From contig JAERSX010000807.1 in assembly GCA_016845285.1 (NCBI GenBank), positions 1 to 8,083 on the forward strand: a stretch of 8,083 bases of DNA, written 5' to 3'. Both the position numbers and the translations under genes were made by a program. Shown in pieces: positions 1 to 6,400 of this stretch (within the stretch, counting starts at the first letter, position 1; each line of letters begins with the position of its first letter). The DNA comes from Deltaproteobacteria bacterium (lineage in GTDB: Bacteria; Myxococcota_A; UBA796; UBA2385). The notes under the pieces are model-generated. The model did no database searches. It was not told the origin of the DNA and was given only the letters and a program-made list of their open reading frames with translations.

Positions 1-40
1 CGTCGAGCTCGAGGCCACCGGGTGCGTCGAAGTCAGACAT
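1..40 (-). CDS. Possible start of a further downstream gene (partial)
   Basis: An ATG at 40-38 on the minus strand opens a frame (MSDFDAPGGLELD) that stays open to the window edge, only 13 codons. It lies 45 bases after the stop of the membrane-protein gene and on the same strand, so it could be the next operon member. There is no clear Shine-Dalgarno site before the ATG; instead a small GC hairpin sits there. The fragment is too short to identify and may not be a gene. Confidence 0.25.
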   Translation of the reverse strand, partial: MSDFDAPGGLELD

Positions 41-41
41 G

Positions 42-59
42 GCGGGTTCGCGCACCCGC
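42..59 (-). other. Small GC hairpin between genes
   Basis: A perfect 6-bp inverted repeat (GCGGGT / ACCCGC) with a 6-base loop lies after the membrane-protein gene and immediately before the ATG at 40. No T-run follows on the minus strand, so it is not a textbook intrinsic terminator. It could be chance in GC-rich DNA, or it could occlude the start of the next gene. Confidence 0.3.
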
Positions 60-85
60 GAGGTGTGCAGAGACAGGGGCGAGGC

Positions 86-496
86 TCACAGTCTCTCCCA
101 GACGTAGTCGAAGATGAGGAAGATGGACATCGCAAAGACGACGTAGTGAATGAGCAAGCGAAGGAACAACATTCCGAAGCCCCCCACGATGCCGAGGGAT
201 TGTCCGCTGGCCTTCACCTTGTAGACCGCACCCAGGAGCGCGCTCAGCAGCAAGGCGGTGAGGATGTGCCCCACGATGGGAAAGAAGTGCGACACGTGGT
301 GGATGGGCGGCGTCAGGATGATCAACAGCCCCCATCCGAGGATGGAGAGACGTACCCCTGCCACCTTGTGGACGATCTTCTTGAGCAAGAAGGCCACCAC
401 GAACTCAGCCAGGATCAACAGAGCGAAGGCGAACAAGTGCTCCTGCATGCTCTGCAGGAGTGAGTCCAGCCAGGAACCTACCTCTTGCTCGCTCAT
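86..496 (-). CDS. Small four-helix integral membrane protein, unknown function
   Basis: This 136-residue protein is not recognised as a named family. A short polar N-terminus (about residues 1-20) is followed by four hydrophobic stretches at about 21-38, 50-66, 73-92 and 104-131. Basic residues sit between helices 1 and 2 (KKIVHK) and between helices 3 and 4 (YKVK). There is no cleavable signal, so an inner-membrane location is expected. Histidines cluster after helix 2 (IHHVSHFF) and again at 77 and 117, which may be chance or may bind a metal or cofactor. The ATG at 496-494 is preceded by GAGG five bases away, which supports this start. It lies 122 bases downstream of the kinase gene on the same strand, so co-transcription is possible but not shown. 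Confidence 0.8.
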   Translation of the reverse strand: MSEQEVGSWLDSLLQSMQEHLFAFALLILAEFVVAFLLKKIVHKVAGVRLSILGWGLLIILTPPIHHVSHFFPIVGHILTALLLSALLGAVYKVKASGQSLGIVGGFGMLFLRLLIHYVVFAMSIFLIFDYVWERL

Positions 497-618
497 CCCA
501 CCCTCGAGGTGACCGATACAGCCACACCAGCCGCCATCTCTTGTGTTCGCCCGAAGACCCTACATGCCGCAAGCCCAACACCGACTGTCACCACTCTGTC
601 GAACTAAATGCGTGACGC

Positions 619-3267
619 TCAGGCCGTCGCTGCGGAGAGGTCCTGGGGAACGCCAAAGCGAGCCAGGACCTCGGCGCCATAGCGCTCCCGGATGGCATGG
701 AGGCGGCGGAGGACCGTCTCGGCAGCACCCGGCCACGGTTGGTGAAGGGTCTCCTGCCAGATGTCCCACAGCATCCGCCCCGTTGCCGGGTGCCAGCCAT
801 CGCCCTGCGCCCAGGCACGCTCGTGCTCCGACCAGTGGAACTCCCAGCCCTCGCGGTCGCCCCCGTGTGCCGCAAAGAGGACGCCGTACAGCGCCACGAC
901 CCCCATCAAGCGAGGCTGCTCGACGAGCGCTCGACGGCCGACCTCGTCCAGCATCTCCTGAACGAGCTCCCGGTGGCCCTGGTGGTAGAGGGCGGCGACC
1001 AGGTTGAGCAAGGGAACCAGGCGGTTGGGGCTGCCGTCGCGGGCCCACCGCTCCAGGCTCTCGCGGGCGCAGCGCTCCGCCGCCTGCAGATCGCCCAGCC
1101 AGAGGTGACAGGTGCTCTGGAAGTCGAGCAGGTTGGCGATGTGACGCGGCTGACCGATGGCGGAGAACGCGGCCGTGGCCTCCTCCCCTCGCCACAGGGC
1201 ATCCTCGAAGTGGCCCAGGTTGGACAAGACGAGGCTGACCGCGAGCAGGCCATGAGCGGCCTGCTGCGACGGGGGATCCGTGGAACAGTGGCGGAGACAT
1301 TCCTCGAACCACGACAAGGCCGCGACGTAGTCCCCCCGAACGAAGGCCGTGGCGCCGAGCTGCCAGGTGGCGGCCGCGTGGGCCTCGGGGGTCTCTGCAG
1401 CGGCGTGAAGGCGCGAAAAGCACGCCTCGGCTTCCACGTGATCTCTGCACCGCTGCGCGCGCTGCCCCATCCGCATCACGGTCTGCGCCCAGGCGGGATC
1501 GTCCTGCGGCGGGAGCCGGGGGCGCGGCAGCACACTCGCGTGGAGCACCTGCGGGAGCCGGTCGGCCAGCAACAGCACGAGGTCTATCCATGCCTCGCGA
1601 TGCGGCGAGTCTTCCTCCACCAGCCCGCCCAGCTGGAGGCCTGCGAGGCGGCTCCAGGCCTGCTCGTTGGCGGCCGCCTCGAACTCCCCTCGAGCTTCCT
1701 CGATGGTGTCAGAGACCGAGTCACCAGCCCACGGTGGGCGCCGTCCCACCACCCAGTCGTAGACCTCGTCGCCCTGCACCAGCGACTCCGACTCGAGGAG
1801 CTCTTCCAGCATCTGTCGGGTCCGACCAGGAGAGCCTTCACAGGCACGCGCACACCACCCCGCGACGTCGGCGGAGACCGGGAGCATGGCCCGAACCAGC
1901 TCGGCACGATGGGAGATGGGGATGAGGTCGAGGGTCAGCGCCTGGCCGACGACCGTTCCTCGTCCCAGGACGACCAGGCCCCGTCGTCGCGGAGCCCGCG
2001 CGAAGTCTCGGCAGGCGTCGCTCGCGTCATCGAGCAGCCACAGCGGCACCCCACGTCCGCCGGGGTCGGGGGAGGGTGTGTGCATCAGCTCCACCGCATC
2101 ACAGCCATGGGCAGCCAGCCTGAGCCACGCCAGCAGCGAGCTGACGCCGACTCCCGGCGGGCCCTGTACGGTGATCGCATCGCTGCACTCGACCGACGAG
2201 CCCAAGGCCGACCACAGCCGGTCGCGCGCGGAGTCTCTCGCCACCAGCCCGACCGGACGATGACGAAACAGCGACAGGCCCGGGCACATCCAGCCCAGCT
2301 CCAGGGCGGCCGAGACCACGTCTGGCGCCGTGTCGGGGAGCTCTGCGGGCGCGAGGTGCTCCCAGAAGCTCATGAAGGCGCGAGACGCCGACACGCCGCC
2401 CAACGGTGGGCCCACCAGCTCGCCCTCCGCTGCGGTCGCGGTCAGCGTCGCGGGCTCCCGAGGGGTGGCGGGACGATCACCGGCACTGACCTGCCAGCTC
2501 CGGGTCGACGCACTCCCAAGGAGCGCATCCAACCAACGGCGAGCGGCGACGGCGGTGGGGGGCCGAGCGCCGGGGTCTTCCACCCGCAGGCCATCCAGCC
2601 AGACCGTCAAGCGGTCGAGCGGCAGCCCACGCACCCAGTCCGGGCGCTGCATCCCCAGCTCCAGCAGTCGGGTTCCGATGACTCCCACACTGTAGAGATC
2701 TGCAGGCGGGCCCAAGGCGGTGCCACCGAGTACCTCCGGTGCCACGAATCCAGCCGTCCCATGTCGTCGGGAGGCCACCGCACCCACCTGCTGCGCCAAC
2801 CCGAAGTCGATGACCTTCGCGCACCGGTCGCGCACCGACCACATGACGTTCCGGAGAGAGAGGTCGCGGTGGATGTAGCCGCGGCCGTGCACGTAGGACA
2901 GCACCTCCAGCAGATCTCGGAGCACGCCCAAGAGGCCCACCTCGCCACGCTGGGCGGTGATGTCGGCCAGGGTGCGACCGGAGATCAGCTCCATGGCCAG
3001 CCAGCCGGTCCCCATCTCCACAGACGGCGAGGCCTCGGAGGCCGAGACCTCTCCTCCATCCAGCAGCCGAACCACCCCGCGGTGACGAAGCCCAGCCAGC
3101 ACCGGTAGCTCTTGTCCCAGCTCAGACAGCCGCCACCGGTCGCCCATCCGAGAGCGCAGCAGCTTGATGGCGACCGGCTTGGGATGACGGTGCGTCGTGG
3201 CGCGCCAGATCTCGCCGTACCCTCCCCAGCTCAAGCGCTCGTGGAGGGTCCATTCCCTCAGGCGCAT
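619..3267 (-). CDS. Ser/Thr protein kinase with degenerate ATPase-like middle and TPR-like C-terminus
   Basis: The product is 882 residues, with no membrane segment, so it is probably cytoplasmic. Residues about 7-251 form a Hanks-type kinase domain. It has a glycine loop (SWGGYGEIW), VAIK with Lys35, a probable helix-C Glu53, HRD at 133-135, Asn140, DFG at 154-156, and APE at 176-178. The catalytic loop reads HRDLSLRN, so the usual Lys two places after the Asp is Ser137. The first glycine of the loop is also Ser. Residues about 330-500 resemble a P-loop ATPase: GPPGVGVSS at 369-377 and a Walker-B-like PLWLLDD ending at 413-414, but the Walker A Lys is Val375. Residues about 590-860 are helical and TPR-like, with pairs such as GDYVAALSWFEECL, GHFEDALWRGEEA and GDLQAAERCARESL. 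The layout recalls large kinase-ATPase-TPR regulators of myxobacteria. I chose the ATG at 3267, since AGGTGA lies 7 bases upstream; a GTG one codon earlier is the alternative. The FHA gene ends 28 bases upstream, which suggests one operon. Confidence 0.92.
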   Translation of the reverse strand: MRLREWTLHERLSWGGYGEIWRATTHRHPKPVAIKLLRSRMGDRWRLSELGQELPVLAGLRHRGVVRLLDGGEVSASEASPSVEMGTGWLAMELISGRTLADITAQRGEVGLLGVLRDLLEVLSYVHGRGYIHRDLSLRNVMWSVRDRCAKVIDFGLAQQVGAVASRRHGTAGFVAPEVLGGTALGPPADLYSVGVIGTRLLELGMQRPDWVRGLPLDRLTVWLDGLRVEDPGARPPTAVAARRWLDALLGSASTRSWQVSAGDRPATPREPATLTATAAEGELVGPPLGGVSASRAFMSFWEHLAPAELPDTAPDVVSAALELGWMCPGLSLFRHRPVGLVARDSARDRLWSALGSSVECSDAITVQGPPGVGVSSLLAWLRLAAHGCDAVELMHTPSPDPGGRGVPLWLLDDASDACRDFARAPRRRGLVVLGRGTVVGQALTLDLIPISHRAELVRAMLPVSADVAGWCARACEGSPGRTRQMLEELLESESLVQGDEVYDWVVGRRPPWAGDSVSDTIEEARGEFEAAANEQAWSRLAGLQLGGLVEEDSPHREAWIDLVLLLADRLPQVLHASVLPRPRLPPQDDPAWAQTVMRMGQRAQRCRDHVEAEACFSRLHAAAETPEAHAAATWQLGATAFVRGDYVAALSWFEECLRHCSTDPPSQQAAHGLLAVSLVLSNLGHFEDALWRGEEATAAFSAIGQPRHIANLLDFQSTCHLWLGDLQAAERCARESLERWARDGSPNRLVPLLNLVAALYHQGHRELVQEMLDEVGRRALVEQPRLMGVVALYGVLFAAHGGDREGWEFHWSEHERAWAQGDGWHPATGRMLWDIWQETLHQPWPGAAETVLRRLHAIRERYGAEVLARFGVPQDLSAATA

Positions 3268-3274
3268 CACCCGC

Positions 3275-3280
3275 TCACCT
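3275..3280 (-). promoter_or_regulatory. Ribosome binding site of the kinase gene
   Basis: AGGTGA on the minus strand sits 7 bases before the ATG at 3267 and only 4 bases before the GTG at 3270. The spacing favours the ATG as the true start. Confidence 0.6.
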
Positions 3281-3295
3281 GCTGGCTCTTGGACG

Positions 3296-4279
3296 TCACG
3301 CAGTGCCCTTCGGTGTCTCGCCTTCGGAGGAGAAGCTGACGCGGGCCCGGTCGAGTCGGGTCCACTGCGGCTCTTTGCACACCAACTCCGAGTTCAGCCC
3401 CGCGCCTCGCAGACGACGGCGGATCCGGTAGATGACCACGTTGAGGTTGTTGGGATCGTTCTGGAGCCCTGCGCGCCCCCACAGGCCGACCCGTAGATCG
3501 TCATCGGAGACCCAGCCGGGCCGCGGAGTCGACTCCATGGCTCGCTCGGCCAGGAGCATCAGCAAGGTGGCCGCGTGGGAAGGCCGAAAGACGCATCGGC
3601 GCTTCGTCTGGACATCGGTGACACACACCTTGGGCACCGTGTAGGCATTCCGCACCTCGACCTCGCAGCGGACCCCCACTCTCATCGGGCCGTCGGTGAC
3701 GGTCGCCGTCGAGGAGCGGCTCCGGTCTCGCAAGATGAGGAAATACTCCCCATCGACCTCGAAGGGCTCGTCGAGCGGTAGGGCGACCGCGACCGAGCCC
3801 ACCTTGAGCTCAGGCGAGCGTCCCTCCCGCAGCACCAAGGTGCCAGCCGCCCCCGGCTGACCCGAGATCAAGGCGAGCGGGTGAGAGCCCTTGCCCAGCC
3901 TGGCCACCAAGCTCCCGTTCGCACGACACAGCGCCCATCCCTGCATTCCGACCGGCTCACTCGCGGGTCTAATCACGACGATGTGGGTCTGAGAGCCCAG
4001 AAACAACCGCTGACCCAGCAACACCGGGGTGGGCCCCTCGAGGCGCACACCGTCCAGCCAGCAGCCGTTGCGGCTCCCGAGATCATCTGCCAGCAGGCCG
4101 CCTTCGTGAGTCGTCAGCCGCAGATGGTGACCCGAGATGAAGGGGCGCGAGAGCACGACGTCGTTGTCGAGGGCACGGCCCAGGCGCAAGGGTTCGGTGG
4201 TCGCCCAGGAGACCGCGAAGCGCAGGTGCTCGATCACCACCCGGACCAAGACGCATTCCGCTGATTCCAACCCGCCCAT
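3296..4279 (-). CDS. FHA domain protein with C-terminal winged-helix-like domain
   Basis: The product has 327 residues. An FHA domain spans about residues 28-105. The hallmarks are visible: GR at 34-35, a Ser-x-x-His-like SGHH at 49-52, and DLGSRNG at 66-72, so phosphothreonine binding should be intact. Residues about 110-210 form a linker or second beta-rich region that I cannot name. Residues about 217-310 look like an OmpR/PhoB-type winged helix: a beta-rich start (KVCVTDVQTKRRCVF), a helix with HAATLLMLLAE, then DPNNLNVVIYRIRRRL as the likely recognition helix, followed by a wing strand. No receiver domain is present. The likely role is a phospho-dependent transcription regulator or adaptor for the kinase encoded 28 bases downstream; this pairing is inference. 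The ATG at 4279 lacks a good Shine-Dalgarno site, so a start a few codons downstream (for example a GTG before VIEHLRF) is possible. Confidence 0.88.
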   Translation of the reverse strand: MGGLESAECVLVRVVIEHLRFAVSWATTEPLRLGRALDNDVVLSRPFISGHHLRLTTHEGGLLADDLGSRNGCWLDGVRLEGPTPVLLGQRLFLGSQTHIVVIRPASEPVGMQGWALCRANGSLVARLGKGSHPLALISGQPGAAGTLVLREGRSPELKVGSVAVALPLDEPFEVDGEYFLILRDRSRSSTATVTDGPMRVGVRCEVEVRNAYTVPKVCVTDVQTKRRCVFRPSHAATLLMLLAERAMESTPRPGWVSDDDLRVGLWGRAGLQNDPNNLNVVIYRIRRRLRGAGLNSELVCKEPQWTRLDRARVSFSSEGETPKGTA

Positions 4280-4347
4280 CCGGGGAGGCTATCTTGTGAT
4301 CAACCTCCTCGCGTCGTCAGGCTCTGTCGGATTCTCTGTCACGTCTG

Positions 4348-4366
4348 GATCCCCAGGTCAGGGATC
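4348..4366 (-). other. Hairpin overlapping the stop codon of the last lipoprotein gene
   Basis: A perfect 6-bp stem (GATCCC / GGGATC) with a 7-base loop spans the stop codon of the gene ending at 4358. No T-run follows on the minus strand. It may cause weak attenuation between the lipoprotein genes and the FHA gene, but it is not convincing as an intrinsic terminator. Confidence 0.3.
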
Positions 4367-4732
4367 GCAGTCTGGCACCTCGAGCTCTCCGCTGTCGTTC
4401 CAGGTGCCACAGGTGAAGCAGTCTTCTGTGATCACCGGAACCGTCTCGGCGGGGCACTCCTGGATGGCCACGCACTGGTAGCGGCACTCGGCCTCGCCGA
4501 AGGTCCGGTAGGCGACCGCGGCATGGTGGAAGTTGTCGTCGTAGACGGTGTCCACGTCGTAGCCCTCGCGCTGCGCCTGATACTCATCATAGGCCGTGCC
4601 CACCGGACACTCCTGTGGGCCGCAGTCGACGTCGTCGTCCTGGGGGCAGCCGAGCAGAGAGACACTGGTGGCCAGGACGAGCACGCCGAGCACACCCAGC
4701 TGTTCGCCGCGTCGGCCGTGAACCTCAGTCAT
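4358..4732 (-). CDS. Cysteine-rich lipoprotein LpD, eight-cysteine domain
   Basis: This is a 124-residue precursor with two Arg at 7-8, a hydrophobic stretch from 12 to 27 and a clear lipobox SLLGC, giving lipid-modified Cys29. The mature part is acidic and carries eight further cysteines in the pattern C-x4-C-P-x-G-T, then EC-RY-x-C, x5, CP, x11, C-x2-C, x13, C. From CGPQEC to CFTC-x-T, it matches LpA (6388-6756) without gaps at 49 of 74 positions in my hand alignment, so the two are paralogues. Function is unknown; four disulfides and an extracytoplasmic, membrane-anchored location are inferred. The ATG at 4732 overlaps the preceding gene by 8 bases and has GGAG 6 bases upstream. It is the last of the four overlapping genes, and the FHA gene starts 78 bases later. 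Confidence 0.85.
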   Translation of the reverse strand: MTEVHGRRGEQLGVLGVLVLATSVSLLGCPQDDDVDCGPQECPVGTAYDEYQAQREGYDVDTVYDDNFHHAAVAYRTFGEAECRYQCVAIQECPAETVPVITEDCFTCGTWNDSGELEVPDCDP

Positions 4733-5585
4733 CGTCGACTCCGACGTAGCGACAGCCCGCCTCCATTGCCTCTTCGTCGGTGACGTCGACGTTGAACCAG
4801 TCGCAGATCACCTCGAACTCGAGGTCATCCTCCACGTGTACGCAGGTGGCGGTCGGGGTGCCCGTCACGGTGCCGATGAGGTCGTTGCCGTACAGCGTGT
4901 ACGTGGCGGTGACCGCCTCGTACTTCACCTCGCACCATTTCTCGGCTGGCACCACGTCCTCGCGCCCAGGCTCCACTGGCTCCTGGTCCTGGCCGGTGTC
5001 CCAGTAGTCCACGTCCGCACCCTTCGAGCGGCTCCTCGCCTCGACCTCCGGCTCAGCCGCGAGGGCATCGCGGTGGTACCTGTCCCACCAGTACTTGGGG
5101 TAGACGTAGCGCACGTCCATGTCCGCGGTGAAGATGATGACGATGCGGCCATCATCGTTCTCGGTGATCTGGCCGCGCATGCGGCCCCAGCCATCCCACG
5201 CCCCCAGGACACACGGGCAGGACTCGTCCTCGTCCAGGTAGCGCTGGAGGGTCAGGTCCATCTCGAGGTCCGGCGCGTCGATGACGTACTCCCGGGTGAC
5301 GTCAGCGTACTTGCCCACACACTCGATGCCCGTGGAGGTGAGGTACATGGTCTGGCTCGAGGGACACTCGGCGCTGAGGAAGCTCCCCTCGTGTCGCTCG
5401 TCGAGGGAGTCCGCTTTCTCGGACACGTACTCGAGGCTGTACCCCGCACCCCAGTCCATCAGCACCATGGCGTTGATGACCGTCCACAGATGCCGCTCGT
5501 CGGGGGGCTCGACGTACTCGGGAGTCGAGGCGCAGGCCAGGCTCCACCCGACCAGGGCGCCCAGGCTCAGCTTCAGGTGTCTCAC
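4725..5585 (-). CDS. Exported acidic protein LpC, probable lipoprotein, unknown family
   Basis: The product has 286 residues. I chose the GTG at 5585 because it shares GTGA with the stop of the upstream gene (4-base overlap, typical of translational coupling) and places a signal peptide (RHLKLSLGALVGWSLAC) at the N-terminus. The longer frame reaching 5717 adds 44 residues without export features. The would-be lipobox SLAC has Ser at -3 and Leu at -2, which is atypical, so lipidation at Cys18 is likely but unsure. The chain is acidic and rich in Tyr and Trp (for example YVYPKYWWDRYHRD), with several cysteines (DESCPC, KWCEV, ATCVH, VICDW, AGCRY). It lacks the eight-cysteine domain of its three neighbours. 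The C-terminal stretch (YTLYGNDLIGTVTGTPTATC) looks like a beta-rich extracellular domain. No known family is recognised. Confidence 0.8.
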   Translation of the reverse strand: MRHLKLSLGALVGWSLACASTPEYVEPPDERHLWTVINAMVLMDWGAGYSLEYVSEKADSLDERHEGSFLSAECPSSQTMYLTSTGIECVGKYADVTREYVIDAPDLEMDLTLQRYLDEDESCPCVLGAWDGWGRMRGQITENDDGRIVIIFTADMDVRYVYPKYWWDRYHRDALAAEPEVEARSRSKGADVDYWDTGQDQEPVEPGREDVVPAEKWCEVKYEAVTATYTLYGNDLIGTVTGTPTATCVHVEDDLEFEVICDWFNVDVTDEEAMEAGCRYVGVDDD

Positions 5586-6400
5586 CACGACCCCCAGACC
5601 TTCTCGTAGCTGAAGTGGTCCGTCGAGGCGGACCAGTGCCCGTAGTAGTAGGGCGTAAAGCTGCCCTCGATCTCCCAGAACAGCACATCGTCGTAGAACC
5701 GCCCGTCCGTCTCCCACTCCGCCGCGTACCCCATCGAGATGGTGTCACCGTTGGCCAGCGAGCCTCTGACTCCCAGCGCCCCGCAGCTGTCGCCCACCTC
5801 GCGCCCGTTGGTGAGCTCGAGCTCGAAGGAGAAGTCGCAGTCGGTGCAGACGTCGGTGCGACGCGTGATCAGGTCGTAGGAGACGGTGCACAGGTTCTGG
5901 CCGTCGGCCTGCTCCCACCAGAACTGCTCGACGCCCACGAACTCCCCACCGGTGATGAGCCCCTGCGCCCGCGAGCCCACGATGACGGTCTTGTCGTGCT
6001 CGATACGTGAGAGGCCAGGGTGGGGCACCACGCCGCAGGCTTCACCGCTGGCTCCACCCAGCCGCTCCGTGTCGCCGTCCCCGTCGGAGGTGGCGCAGTA
6101 GGCGCAGTCTGCGGTGACCACGGGCCAGGTCCAGCCAGGGCACCTGGCCACGGTCTCGCAGGTGTAGCGGCACTCGCCATCATCGAACTGCAAGTAGCCG
6201 ACGTCAGCCTCCAGGATGGGGGCGTTGGCCTCCGATGCATCCTCGCCCGGCTGTGCGTCAGACCAGGCCACCGAGTAGGTACCAGCCGGACACTCCCGGA
6301 CGTCTTCACCGCAGACAGGCTCCTCCTGTGAAGCGCCACAGCCCACCAGGCCGCCCAGCCACATGGTCAGGCTCCACGCAACAGCTCTCAGTCCTCGCAC
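5582..6400 (-). CDS. Two-part lipoprotein LpB: eight-cysteine domain plus beta-rich C-terminus
   Basis: The product has 272 residues. The signal peptide ends in a good lipobox, GLVGC, with lipid-modified Cys21. Residues about 30-122 carry the same cysteine framework as LpA and LpD: CP-x-GT, GECRYTC-x5-CP-x-WTWPV, then DC-x2-C and a last Cys. The first Cys pair is spaced by 6 instead of 4 residues, and the end of the domain has a Gly/Asp-rich insertion (SDGDGDTERLGGASGEAC). Residues about 125-272 form a second, beta-rich region with three close cysteines (VCTDCDFSFELEL, GDSCG) and an aromatic tail (FTPYYYGHW). I do not recognise it as a named domain. The start is GTG at 6400, overlapping LpA by 13 bases; a G-rich tract lies just upstream. 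No better in-frame start precedes the signal peptide. The stop overlaps the GTG of LpC. Confidence 0.83.
   Translation of the reverse strand: MRGLRAVAWSLTMWLGGLVGCGASQEEPVCGEDVRECPAGTYSVAWSDAQPGEDASEANAPILEADVGYLQFDDGECRYTCETVARCPGWTWPVVTADCAYCATSDGDGDTERLGGASGEACGVVPHPGLSRIEHDKTVIVGSRAQGLITGGEFVGVEQFWWEQADGQNLCTVSYDLITRRTDVCTDCDFSFELELTNGREVGDSCGALGVRGSLANGDTISMGYAAEWETDGRFYDDVLFWEIEGSFTPYYYGHWSASTDHFSYEKVWGSW

Noticed and set aside
497..618. Gap between the kinase and membrane-protein genes searched for a terminator, promoter or small RNA
   Set aside because: Only very short inverted repeats and poor promoter matches are visible; nothing could be supported.
560..1591. Minus-strand frame of about 340 codons overlapping the kinase C-terminus
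   Set aside because: Its composition is Arg/Pro/Gly/Ala only, with no motif. The kinase frame continues through this region with coherent helical repeats.
2848..2871. Calling the kinase a tyrosine kinase from its catalytic loop
   Set aside because: Resemblance to HRDLAARN rests on a few residues. The overall domain is of bacterial Hanks type, so specificity cannot be decided from the sequence.
697..3108. Long plus-strand open frame of about 800 codons opposite the kinase gene
   Set aside because: It is rich in Arg, Gln, His and Pro with no domain, and lies wholly antisense to a gene with clear kinase motifs. Such mirror frames are usual in GC-rich DNA.
4348..4366. Hairpin after LpD as an intrinsic terminator ending the operon
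   Set aside because: The stem is only 6 bp, it overlaps the stop codon, and no T-run follows. It is listed as a hairpin only.
5586..5717. Longer N-terminus for LpC starting at 5717
   Set aside because: The extra 44 residues overlap the LpB gene and would bury the signal peptide. The GTG at 5585 fits a 4-base coupled start.
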